Shown here one piece after another: positions 14,082 to 24,657 of a stretch of 64,000 bases of DNA (the stretch's first letter is position 1; every line of letters starts with the position of its first letter). The stretch spans positions 55,095,952 to 55,159,951 of the forward strand of contig CM075941.1 in NCBI GenBank assembly GCA_038030265.1. The letters run 5' to 3'. Both the position numbers and the translations under genes were made by a program. This stretch comes from Corythucha ciliata (taxonomy: Eukaryota > Arthropoda > Insecta > Hemiptera > Tingidae). The notes under the pieces were generated by a model. That model was not told the DNA's origin, searched no databases, and saw only the letters and a program-made list of their open reading frames with translations.

Positions 14082-14434
14082 GATGTCGATACGAATGATT
14101 TTAATGTTCGTGAGATTACCGAAATAGTAGCTGGTGAAAGAGTGGGGGTTGGGGGACCTGGTGGTTGGCAGGTATTTAAATAGGAATTTATTTGTGCCTT
14201 TCCGCGAAGTCTCTATTCTTTTGTTGTCTAAAAGGGCGTTCCCTTTTTTTAGAGAAGAGAAAAAGACGGGGTTGAATTCAAAAGAAGGGAAAACAATTAA
14301 TTTTTATTTTCACATCTATTTTCAAACTAATTGTAAAAATGTAATGGCGTCAAATTATCTACTTGAAACAAAATGAGAGCATATACCAACAATGAAAATC
14401 GTAAAATTCACCGCGATCTGTTTACAAATTGAGC

Positions 14435-15220
14435 GGTTGACGGAGTTTTGCGGTCCGGAGGTTTGCGGTCACCATACAAAAAAGGATAATGCCTTGGAGA
14501 ACTGCGGTCATGTCTCTCCCCAGCCTCACCTTACCTTCTGTACAATCGTTCCACTGCCGTAGGAACACACAGCTTTGAAATCAATGAGATTGCTTGGTAG
14601 GTCGAGTTGAACTTCTAGGGACGAGTTTGGGATGCTACAGTTTTGCTATTAAAGTTTCGGTCCGTGAATAGGAATGAAGGGACAAGGGAGTAGGTTTTTC
14701 ATCAGTTCTTGTTCGCCAAAATATATGTAGAGTTCTGAGCTACACCTTTAGATAACGGTTAGTATTTAGTAACTATGTACCAACATGCAATCACTTGATT
14801 GACTCGACTTTGTCGAAAAAGCGAATGTGACTGACTGTTGCAAACGGATGTTGCGGAGAACGCTCTTGAGTCATTTCATTGGTTTACAAACACCTCGAAC
14901 GGTAGCATCCTAAAATTTAGAGAAATAAGTCACTTCATTCCTATTCACGGACTGAAAGACTGAAACTTTTAGCATAGCTATAGCATCCCTAACTAGTCCC
15001 CAGAACTTCGACTCCACCTACCAAGCTTATTTCATTGATTTCAAAGCTGTGTGTTCTAATGATAGTGGAACGATTGTACAGAAGGAAAGGTGAGCTGTAG
15101 GTTGGGGAGACACACGACCGCAGTTCTCCGAGGTATTTCTTTCTGCTACCCTTTGCAGGTATAGGATTATCCTTTTTTTAAGGTGACCGCAAACCTCCGG
15201 ACCGCAAATCTCCGGACACC
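14435..15220. mobile_element. Mutator-like foldback element, 786 bp
   Basis: Flanked by identical 9-bp AAATTGAGC (14426-14434 and 15221-15229). Termini begin GGT and share GCGGTCCGGAGGTTTGCGG; arms run about 250 bp and the centre is unique. No ORF resembling a transposase. The duplication length and long arms fit MULE-type elements. Confidence 0.75.
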
Positions 15221-15830
15221 AAATTGAGCACAGTCGTCGTGGAATCTCATCCTTGGAGCAAATTTCTAAGATGTGCCTCAAAAGGTGTGTGGTGTCGTGT
15301 CATGACCAAATTTACGCGGATAAATTTTAGGTTTGAGGCATGTGGAAACTTTGACGAATTTCTCCCCGCTTAGTTAGGTCGATACGCAATTTTTAAGGCG
15401 CATAATTTATTAGCAAATGTTTCCCACCCCAAGTTTTTCGGCTGCAGATTTTTCACGCTTGGTTAGGGTCGGAAGTACACATTTTGAGACCCATCTCATG
15501 GGTATTATCTACCGAATGTTGAGATTTCATTAAGATATTACCGACTTCAATTAATATCGCACTCGCTTGTCTCCAGTTTTGACCAAAGGACGCGCGTTTT
15601 TAGTTAACTTAGGGCTAAAAGGACGATTAAAAACTGTTTGCACTTTAACTGGCTCGGTGGATTCCGTTCCCTGAGACTTGCCATACTTCCAGAACTTCAA
15701 CCCGCGTTTAGTAGCGTTTAGTAGTTTAAGAGCGGCGTACCCGATTAACCTATACGCCGTCTGCCGGTGGCTGGTCGGGAGCCAAACTCCCGAAAAAAAT
15801 TTTTACATTAGATAAATTACAAAAAAAAAA

Positions 15831-16369
15831 GTTCCGATAGCAGCCTGTCGGGTAAAGTGCATTTCATTTATCCGGTCATGCACCATTTATCCGGTCATGC
15901 ACCATTTATCCGGTAATTGTTCAAGTTTGAATGAGATTATCATATTATAAATGAAATTCAGGCCGCGATATAAATTCAAAATCAATTTTATAAAAATAAG
16001 AACACATCACAACATTTTTATCATGTCTTCCGGCTGCACTCTTGCTGAAGATAAAGTGACGGAGAGAAAAAATGCGTACAACATAGGTATCATGCCGAAA
16101 TTTTGGGACTAACGAACGATTGAGAAGGGCTCCCGTGGGAGTGAATTTTAAATTGTGTCTAGTCTAGCCCCCTGCGCCAGGGGGGAATTTCCCGGAAGTT
16201 GAAATTCCAGCCTTTGACATTTTTTTTGTACATTTGATTTTGAATTTCTATCGCGGCCTGAATTTCATTTATAATATGATAATCTCATTCAAACTTAAAC
16301 GATTACCGGATAAATGGTGCACGACCGGATAAATGAAATGCACTTTACCCGACAGGCTGCTGTCGGAAC
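15831..16369. mobile_element. Foldback element 1 with hairpin termini
   Basis: Both ends carry the CCGACAG/CTGTCGG hairpin (one base changed on the left) followed by AAAGTGCATTTCATT; arms of about 150 bp. The left arm has a tandem CATTTATCCGGTCATGCAC. Ends lie against A and T runs. Confidence 0.8.
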
Positions 16370-16744
16370 ATTTTCAGATTACGTACATTTTCAGATCTGT
16401 TACATTAGGTCAAATGGTATGTCACAAATTCTCCATTACGCAGTGTCTGGGTTCGAATCTGGAAGAAACTTTTTTTTTTCTTTTTGTTCCTCCCTTTTTG
16501 GCCCACCTCAGGATTTTTTACTCAAGATTTATTAGGCTGTAGGAAAATCAATTTGCCTACAGCCTAATAAATCTTGAGTAAAAAATCCTGAGGTGGGCCA
16601 AAAAGGGAGGAACAAAAAAAAATTAAAAAAAAATTGTTTCGGATTCGAACCCAGGCACTCCGCATTCCGCAATGGTGAAATAGTGACATACCGTTTAACC
16701 TAATTTAACTGATCTGAAAATTAACGTTATCTGAAAAAAGTTTT
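16370..16744. repeat. Palindrome of two tRNA-derived SINE-like arms
   Basis: Each arm has an A-box-like TAGGTYAAAYGG (16406-16417; inverse 16691-16702) and a B box GGTTCGAATCY (16450-16460; inverse 16641-16651), about 32 bases apart as in Pol III tRNA promoters. The centre is a perfect 58-bp hairpin (16486-16543 / 16556-16613) around a 12-base loop. No tRNA cloverleaf is complete. Confidence 0.75.
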
Positions 16745-17141
16745 GTTCCGACAGCAGCCTGTCTGGAAAAGTGCATTTCATTCATGCGACAATCGAGTCG
16801 AACCTCATAAGTTAGAACGATATCAATCAATTATGAATGAAATTTAGGCCGGGATAAATATTTTAATTGCAAATAACTCCTCTAACAAGAGTCCGCCTTC
16901 CCATATCGTATAGGCAACCAAACCGACTCTGTTTCATTTTTCATTTTCATAATTTTGTTCCCCCTCAGTTGGTGCCAAAAAAGGGGCCTGCGGTAAAAAG
17001 AAACACGATTTTATGATTTTGACTTTCTATACCACGGCCTAAATGTCATTCATGATCGATTGATATCGTTCTAACTTATGAGGTTCGACTAGATTGTCGC
17101 ATGAATGAAATGCACTTTTCCAGACAGGCTGCTGTCGGAAC
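16745..17141. mobile_element. Foldback element 2 with hairpin termini
   Basis: Same hairpin ends as the element at 15831 but different inner arms (about 115 bp, with ATGCGACAAT and AACCTCATAAGTTAGAACG). Target is T-rich on both sides. Confidence 0.8.
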
Positions 17142-17160
17142 TTTTTATTTATTTGTTTTC

Positions 17161-18245
17161 AACTGCTCAATGACGCATCCTACGGAAAATTGTACCCTGT
17201 TATTTTTTGAAGAGCATCAAGTTCTGCGTCGAATCTTTTTTCATTTGTCACAATCGACCCAGCCGTTTCGCTGGTATTGATTTTTTTGAAATGGTCATTT
17301 TTAGTCGCTTTTGGCAAACTTGTGTGAAAAAATAGAAGTACATAGTTCAACTCTCAGTTGAGTGATGTAATCTCTGACGCTACCTACAGTACTGGTGATA
17401 TGTTGAGTCTTAACATTTGTGGACAAAGTTGGTGGGCATAACCACTTTTTTTTAAACAAAACCTATTTTCATCGCCCTGTACAGAATATTTTACGGGCCT
17501 TCAAAAATTTGGCAAATATGGTTCCTGACCGGCTGAAGAAAGGAGTTATTGGAAAATTACTCATTTTGCGAATTTCCCACTGCGTTTTATTGCCACTTAT
17601 CGGGTCTTTATAAAAACGCCTTATATGCCTCCTTATAGGAAATTTAACGAGCTTTCAGATGAGTTTCTTTAAAGTTTAATCGGATGGATAGTTTTTGAGT
17701 CATAGTCCGAAATGTGACAAAAAAGGTTTTATTGCAGCAAATTTCAAATTGTTTGACATCATGGCCCTGTCTTATGTTAATCTTCAAATGAAATTTCATA
17801 TAATAGGTCTGATAGAAAATTCTATCAGCTTTCAGATCGTTTTTCATAGAAAAAAATTGGACTACTAGTTCCCGAGCTACTGGCAAAAATGCGCAGAAAA
17901 ACGTGGTTTTTGGGCCGCATTTTTTCGCGTTTTTTGTCGCGTAACTGATACAACTGATTTTTCTAGTAGGTTTCAATACTTTTCACTTATGTAAAATTCA
18001 ATGCTGAACCACTTTGATTTCATTACATTTTCCGATTGGAATAGCCGTTTTTAAGTTGCTGCTGCCTTAGCAATTTTTATTAATTTTAACAAAAGTGGCT
18101 AAAAATTACCATTTCAAAAAAATCAATACCGGTGAAACGGCCGGGTCAATTGTGACAAATGAAAGAACGATTCAACGCAGAATTCAATGCTTTTCAAAAA
18201 ATGAGAGGGTAACATTTTCCGTAGAATGCGTCATTAAGGAGTTAT
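17161..18245. repeat. Large inverted repeat, 1.1 kb
   Basis: Arms 17161-17325 and 18095-18245 match in inverse (for example AATGACGCAT, TTTCATTTGTCACAAT, GAAACGGC). The unique centre encodes nothing recognisable. No target duplication identified. Confidence 0.7.
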
Positions 18246-18270
18246 AAGCAAAAAACTGGAAAAAGTGCCA

Positions 18271-18420
18271 AAAATGAGCAGTTTTCCGCGATTTTCTCAA
18301 AACGCACTTTGGGAATTTTGTTGGATCTCTTCAGATTCGTGTTCCTCACCCCAAAAAACATAGAATAAAGTGAAAAAATCGAAGACGAGATTTTTGTCTA
18401 CGTGGAACTACCGTTTGACT
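18271..18420 (+). repeat. Dispersed repeat, copy 2
   Basis: Homologous to 1376-1534. It abuts a solo end of the Helentron-like family at 18430. Confidence 0.7.
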
Positions 18421-18429
18421 GGACTACTA

Positions 18430-18527
18430 GGGGTTCTGAAACATGAAAAAAATGTATCACAACCCATATGTGCATGCGACCATCAGGGCGAGACCAATAG
18501 TGCATTTTTTAAATGAAATGCACTAAA
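18430..18527 (+). mobile_element. Solo end of the Helentron-like family
   Basis: GGTTCTGAAACATGAAAAAA through GAGACCAATAGTGCATTT to the hairpin ending GAAATGCACTAAAA, as at the right end of the 33-34 kb copy. Confidence 0.7.
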
Positions 18528-18644
18528 ACATGTTTTTTGTATGAATTAGTGGACCCCCCTCCGTTTTATTTTTGTAGGAAAGCCCTCTGATGTTGGCTGT
18601 TGACCTCGACAAATCTATATGGGATTTGTTTTCCTGTGAGCGAA

Positions 18645-19110
18645 ATTTGGTTTTAGAAGAAGCCACACTCGTAAAATTTGGTTTTTCAAAGAGTCATTAA
18701 AAAATTTTTCAAAAAGTCATTAAAAGAGAAATTAAAAAATCCTCTGGGAGTCCACAACATTGGTTTTTGAGAAAGTCATACCCGCGAAATTTGGGTCTTT
18801 GAAAAAGCCTAACTCGTAAAATTTGGTTGTTGAATGAGTGAAATACCCGAAATTGGTTTTTTAAATGTAAGAACCAATCCCGCGGAACTGGTTGTTGAAT
18901 GGGACTTGTACCCCCCCCCCTCCCCACCACCTCTAAGAGCCAAATCCAAATCCATGATTCTTTGTTTTTGAAGGAGCCAAATTTGTAAATCTTGGTTGTG
19001 AAAGAGCAAAGCTCGCGATATTTGGCATTTGAAAGGGCAAAAGTTGCGAAATTTGGCGATTCAGTTTTTCAGAGAGCCGAATCCATGATTAGGATTTTCA
19101 ATGAGAATGG
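18645..19110 (+). repeat. Degenerate minisatellite, unit about 35-40 bp
   Basis: Recurrent AAATTTGGTTTTTGAA(A)GAG with preceding CTCGCG or ACTCGTA; at least ten diverged units. Short ORFs here are products of the repeat. Confidence 0.65.
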
Positions 19111-22100
19111 CCCCCCCAGGGTTTCTGGAGTACTTCTCTTCAGTGTATTCTTTAGAATGAAATTTTTCATCAATGAAAAAAAATATCAATATCGCAGGAA
19201 ATTCTCATGAACATTCCTCTGGGGAAGGAAAAAAGAAAGTTTTTTAATAGTTCCCCCATTCACATCGTCGCTCCTTTCCTTTCTCAAGTCTTGTTGTACG
19301 AAAGTGAATGGGAAAGGCAACTTTGACACATCTCAAGAGAGTGGCAGAGGCGTAGTAAGAGAGCCCGAAGCACACGTACAGACTCAAAAAAAAAAAAAAA
19401 GGAACAGGCTCTGTGAACGGTTTTAAAAAAAATCATCGATGGGGTGTCCGGGGCGGGGGAAACGGTGAGTCACTGCCTGTGTTGGAAGTTGTTGGCGGAC
19501 CCCCAGCCACTAGTACTGTCAGTCTGGTTTCAATGCTCAGAGCCCGCGTGCCTGAAAAACAAATCTGGAATTCATGAATTATCGTTATTTAAGTGGTCTT
19601 TAATTAACTATAGTAGTGTAAACGTCGGTTTTTTTTTTAATGTTTATTGATGAACAAACATGATTCTGAGAGCGTGATCCGTGCGTAGCAGGCCTTAACC
19701 TTGTCCGAGGGCTTCTCTTTGCTCAGGTACCAAAAACCCTTATTTCTTCTTCAAAACACCTGGGGAAAAAATCATATTTCAGGGAAACATTATCGCTTCC
19801 TCCCTCCTCCTCCCCGAAGCCTCTCCATTAACATCATCCAACCCTCTTCATGATTTGTGTAGTTCGTCCTTGCGCCTGAATCACATGTTGTCCCACGTGG
19901 ATAGTGTGACGTCGTCTGATTGTTACGCTTGTTGGAATAACTTTTTTTTTTTTTAATTTGCGCCCACTTAAAAGTCGGGTTCCTACAATTGCGAATCCAA
20001 TGAGATTGGTTTCGAAATTTGCCGAGCCGATGCACAATTGTGACAGCTGTTCGATGACCCCGTGCACGCTCTCCCTTTTCTTTGGACTTCCTTTTTGTGC
20101 TTTTCATTATCACGGTGGTTTATTTCGCTGTTTATTGTCTTTTTTAGTTTGGTTGACTTTCTAATAGTTGGTGTTGGAAAGGGAAGGGGGATGAAAACGT
20201 TGACATTTCCAGCGTCTTGAAGGGGTGGGGGTGGGGTGACCGAAGAAGCCACCAATTACAATTTATGAATGTACAATTGTTTTCGTACGTGCAATTCATT
20301 AGTTTCATTATAATTTTCCTCGGCTTATGCTAACGAAGCTGGGGGACATGCTAATTCTCAAGTTTTTATATTCAAGCGGCTGTATGGACCTTGAAATTTA
20401 AACGGAAGAATTTTGAGTTTCGTCCAGCCATGAATTACTTTTTCGAGGCTCGACCTCTTTCGTAATCCGAACGCAATTGTTGGAAAAAAGACAACAATTA
20501 CATCACTATTGTTATTATTGCGTCAATTGTTCTTTGGTGAAATTCTATAAAACAATACCAAAGAAAAAAATTTGTTTTGGAAAAGCCCTCCCACACCTTC
20601 AGGGAGAATTTTTTCACTGTTGACCAACCTAAATATAGTGATGATGTGCCTTTACAGCGAACGAAAAAAGGCTTACGTAATCGGCTATATACGCTCGTAT
20701 CTTGATGTCTTTTATATTCCGTGGGCAATAACGTCGTTTAAATAAAATATAAAGCTTCACTTTTAAACCTCTGGGGTTCTTTTAAAAAGTTGAACCACGG
20801 CGAGGATTATACGACATGATGTTGACGAGGTAGGTGAGGGGATGGATTCTGTAGGTAGTAGGTACCTTCGAAGGTTTGATTTTTGTTCATTAATGAAGGA
20901 GACTCGAAAATAAATTATTTTAATCCTTCCCGTTTCCCATCCTCGTACGTATTTGCATTCAGGAATTTTCCTCTACGCACAAGCCTCGCTGTTGACAAAA
21001 ATTTCACTTTTATAAACGGAAGGACGGTTTTTTCCCTTTCTATACGTTTCATCATGGAACGTGTACCTATGAAAATTCAGGTTTTTCACCTCCCCACCTT
21101 GAGTCTTTACTCTTCTTATTAGAACAAAAGCAACGGAAATTCCCAGTAAATAGTTTTAAAAGTTAAATTTCTGTGATTTTTTTTTAATGCGCTCTGATTA
21201 ACGTCATTCACGAAAATACTTGCAAAGTGTAGCTCTTTTTGACTCAGATAACTTGTCTACGCAACTTAAAAACTTGAAATTTCGATATGGAACCGAGAGA
21301 TGGACCGTCCCAGTTTAGGTAGAAAACGGGCTGATAATGACCAAACCCCAATTCCCTGCCTATTGGGTGAGGGGCCTATGCCATTTCGGGGGTTGAGGCT
21401 TATAATGTTCTGTAGGGGATTGCTATCAAATGCTGAAGAGTCAATAAAATTGCTATTAAGGAAGTCGTGAAACTTCATGAATAGACAGTTTTCTATGTTT
21501 GCCTTCTTGCAAATTTTATTGCCAATGTGAAAACAGTGCAGCGGTCCCAGTGGACCGGGGGTAATAGAGCCTTTAGCCTCAATAAAACGAGGAAATGTTT
21601 TGAGGGCTAATTTTGTTTCAACAAACCTAAACAAGCCTTTATTTTGGGTCATGTCAAGAGAAATTACAGCGATTTTTCAACAATTATGACACCCCTCCCT
21701 CCTTACCTCATAGTTGTCCCGTTCATTTTTTGAAAGCTGATGTCATCCTCTAATATTGGATATACTTTTTCTCTAACGTCATTCACGAAAAAAAACACCC
21801 CCTCCACTGTAGTTACTTTTTGAGTGGTGATGTTTAACAGTAGATAATTCAACATCCCACCAGCGGTGCCTTTCGATGACAAGAGAGACAGACGTATCCC
21901 CCGCCTTCCCTAACCAGCTCTCGTTTTGGGCTGTGGTGAGCAAGGAGAGATGTATCCCAACTTATGCCAAAATTGTTTTCAAATTTCAAACGATGGCAAT
22001 GTGGACATTTTTAGCTCCTTGCGTCGTTCAAAAATGTTCCCGCCCCATTTTTTTCCTTTGCGAAATCTATTTAACTTTTAGCATATGAGATTTTTGACTG

Positions 22101-22771
22101 GCTTATTGGTCGTTCAGAGTTCGTTTTTACTTGCTTGTTTCCAGGGACCAGTTCGAAACAGTACTGAGAGAGTAGACACTCAAAAACTTTGATTTGCCTT
22201 TAAGCTTCTATGGCAAAATATTCGAATTCCGGGACGATGGAAAATGATACATTTGGCAACGAAAAGGGTGCTTCCGGTGCAAAATGTCGAGGTTTTTTAG
22301 TTTTGGTGGCCAACATGTCCAGTTATAGTCAAACAGCAGGGCTTGAAGAGCATCAATAAATTGATGGTCTCCGAGTTGAGTCAATTTCGAGGGTCATCAT
22401 ACAAGTGGCCGAATTAGAAGTGTCCAGAGAGCATTTTCGGTCCTGAAGAGTGTCTGCGTGTGATGGGAGGGGGAGGGGGTCTAAAGTTCAAACTTCACGG
22501 TTGAATGGTCATTTTTGGACGTTTTATAGCCTGAAGAATCATTCTGTGGGCTAAAATTAGCGCTAGGCTACTTTGCAGGATTCCACGACAAGAATTAACA
22601 GTTTTCGAGGGGTTTTCGGGTGAAAAATGGTACATTTCGTAGTAAAAAAAATGGCCAAACCCTATTTTTTTAATGACAAATTTCGTGGTTGGGGGGGGGG
22701 GATACGCCCAATTTAATTATCAGAAGAGCTATTTAGAAGGGATTAAATTAATGGATTCTGAGTTACGATTA

Positions 22772-22907
22772 GAGAGATTTTGCAACCAGTCCCGCAAACG
22801 CTAAAGTTAATTTTTGTGTACGCGTTGCTAGGGTAGTAAACTTTTCGTTGGTTGAAATGTGAATTGCGTTAACGTTAGCGTTAGCGGAGTTGTTTGCAAA
22901 ACCTCTC
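22772..22907. mobile_element. Mariner-type MITE
   Basis: Arms GAGAGRTTTTGCAA extending about 45 bp, flanked by TA on both sides (22770-22771 and 22908-22909). 136 bp. Confidence 0.65.
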
Positions 22908-24465
22908 TATTGTTTCGAGGATCACCAACAATTGGCTGAATTCGTAGAAATGTCCGTTTCTGGGTTAATTTTTTTAAATATTTTTCACAAATGAGTGTTT
23001 GGACCAAAAGCCTGCGTTTTTTGGCTGCGTGACCACAAAAAGAACGTTAAGTCTCGCACGAGGGGCTTCTTAAAACCTATAAACCTAGCTCCTAGAAGCG
23101 TATTAAGGTCGTATAACTTGAACTTCCGGTCTAGAATCTGACCATTTGCCATTAGTGTGAACTTTTTACCCTCGTGATTCGGGGGGGGGGGGGGGGGTGA
23201 CCTTAGCCGTTGGAAGTGTACCGGACCTCCGCGGTATCCTGTGAGGTAATCAGTGTATACGCTGCATTGAACGTTATGGGACGTCTTTATACTTATTAAA
23301 TCCTATTAATAAAATTCCGCGCGATAAACCCTCTTAATGATATTTACACTTAACTCTTATAAAGGCTGTTATACATGCTTTAAATTGACAGGATGACGTA
23401 TCTAAGCCATAATTACTTCAAGATTTAGATTTTAAGAGTACGATAAGACGCGATGGATTAAGCGAATGACAGTGGGGGGGGGGATGAATAGTTCTTGACT
23501 AATGAATCAAGGAATTTCTCGAAGTAAGAACCCTCAAATCACCTTTGCCAATCGTTCCGGATTTGATGGGAAATTGCGTAATTTTTACCAATTGTTTTGT
23601 TGAGTCCTTTGGGTTAAAACTCGACGCGACCTTTCCAGCTTACCCGTAGAGGCCGTATAGAAACAATTTTGACCATGTAGGTATTTGGTGATGGGTGGGT
23701 GTGTGGCGGAGGGGGGGTTAACCTTTTCACAAATTCTTCACGACTTTACAATATCTTTCAGTCTTTCAAAACTTTCGTTTTAAGCAATGACTTGTCGATC
23801 TCCCCCTAGCCCCCCCCCCCAACCACGCTTTTTTCCTGACTGTGGACCAAGCTGTTTGGAATTCCAACGGGATTGAATAGAAAAAAGAAAGAGTGCGTAG
23901 GATGTTATAGGAAGGTTGAAGGGCCAAACGGAGATGACTTAACAATACCTTAAGAAGTTCTCGGGGACACTTTCACGCAAGTCCTTTGACGGTCGAGCAC
24001 CGTCTAGTATCTTATTTCCAATTAGAAAGAGAAAGATCGGATAACTATGTGGTTATTATTGCGGGCGGAGGGGGAATACTTAACAGTTTTGTTTGAACTT
24101 CATTTCCAGTTTTTACAGGTATTTTATCTGGAAATAATTATGCAAACTCACTCAAGTTCGCGACGTAGTTGTTACTGTTGTTTGTTGATTCTCAACTGAT
24201 GGGGGCTTGCCAAGGCCTTGTTAATTTGTGTAACGTGTACGTTTTCATGTTTGAAATTATTTGGAGCAAACTTGGTCTTTACGAGTGAACTCTTATTTCC
24301 TCTCGTTCTCTTTTTCTACGTTTTTATGTCATGCAATGGCCCCGTAAAAAAAAAAACGCACGCGTGAAAGGGGGTCGCATCCTCTCAGCTTTTACGGAAG
24401 AGTTGAAATTGTGTTACTTTTTCTTCTTCAAATTGAGGTTTCTTGTCTTTTATTCAGGTGCTGAA

Positions 24466-24657
24466 ATGAGCAGCACAGCGGCTGGATGGTGGGAAGGCAA
24501 TGGTGGACGTCGCGAAGGACTTCGGTTACCTTTGAACCGAAGTCTGAGCGAACCCGGTGCGCCGAAAAGGTGTAAAATTGAAACCATTAGTCTTCCTACA
24601 AGCCCTTGCGTTGAAGACGCTGTGGATCGACGTGACGTTTTGACTCGTCTCAGAAAG
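24466..24657 (+). CDS. DUSP10: DUSP10-like coding exon 1 (N-terminal 64 residues)
   Basis: The exon starts at ATG and ends AAAG|gtttga, followed by a 60-base intron to ttttcag at 24717. It encodes a low-homology leader containing [11 protein letters not shown] and SLPTSP, both Ser-Pro contexts that could be phosphorylated (inference). An in-frame ATG at 24331 exists, but the sequence between is pyrimidine-rich and ends in a splice acceptor (24451-24457), so it reads as intron. If an upstream exon is coding, the true protein is longer. Confidence 0.8.

Larger units (their letters stand above)
1..24457. other. Upstream region without recognisable exons
   Basis: I recognise no conserved protein segment on either strand. 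It may be the 5' flank of DUSP10 or a 5' intron, because an acceptor precedes the first coding exon. Outside the elements listed separately it holds AT-rich DNA, C/G homopolymers and 15 TGASTCA sites. Stretches 1900-4600, 5000-7300, 7600-9300, 10100-14000 and 19400-22700 show nothing further that I can support. Confidence 0.6.

Noticed and set aside
16441..16470. tRNA gene at the GGTTCGAATC motif
   Set aside because: Only A and B boxes are present; no cloverleaf, and the unit is mirrored in a SINE-like palindrome.
21266..21652. 128-codon minus-strand ORF
   Set aside because: No recognisable family; could be an old repeat, but nothing supports a gene.
24331..24465. In-frame upstream ATG extending DUSP10 exon 1
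   Set aside because: The segment is pyrimidine-rich and ends in a good acceptor (tattcag at 24451-24457), so it reads as intron.
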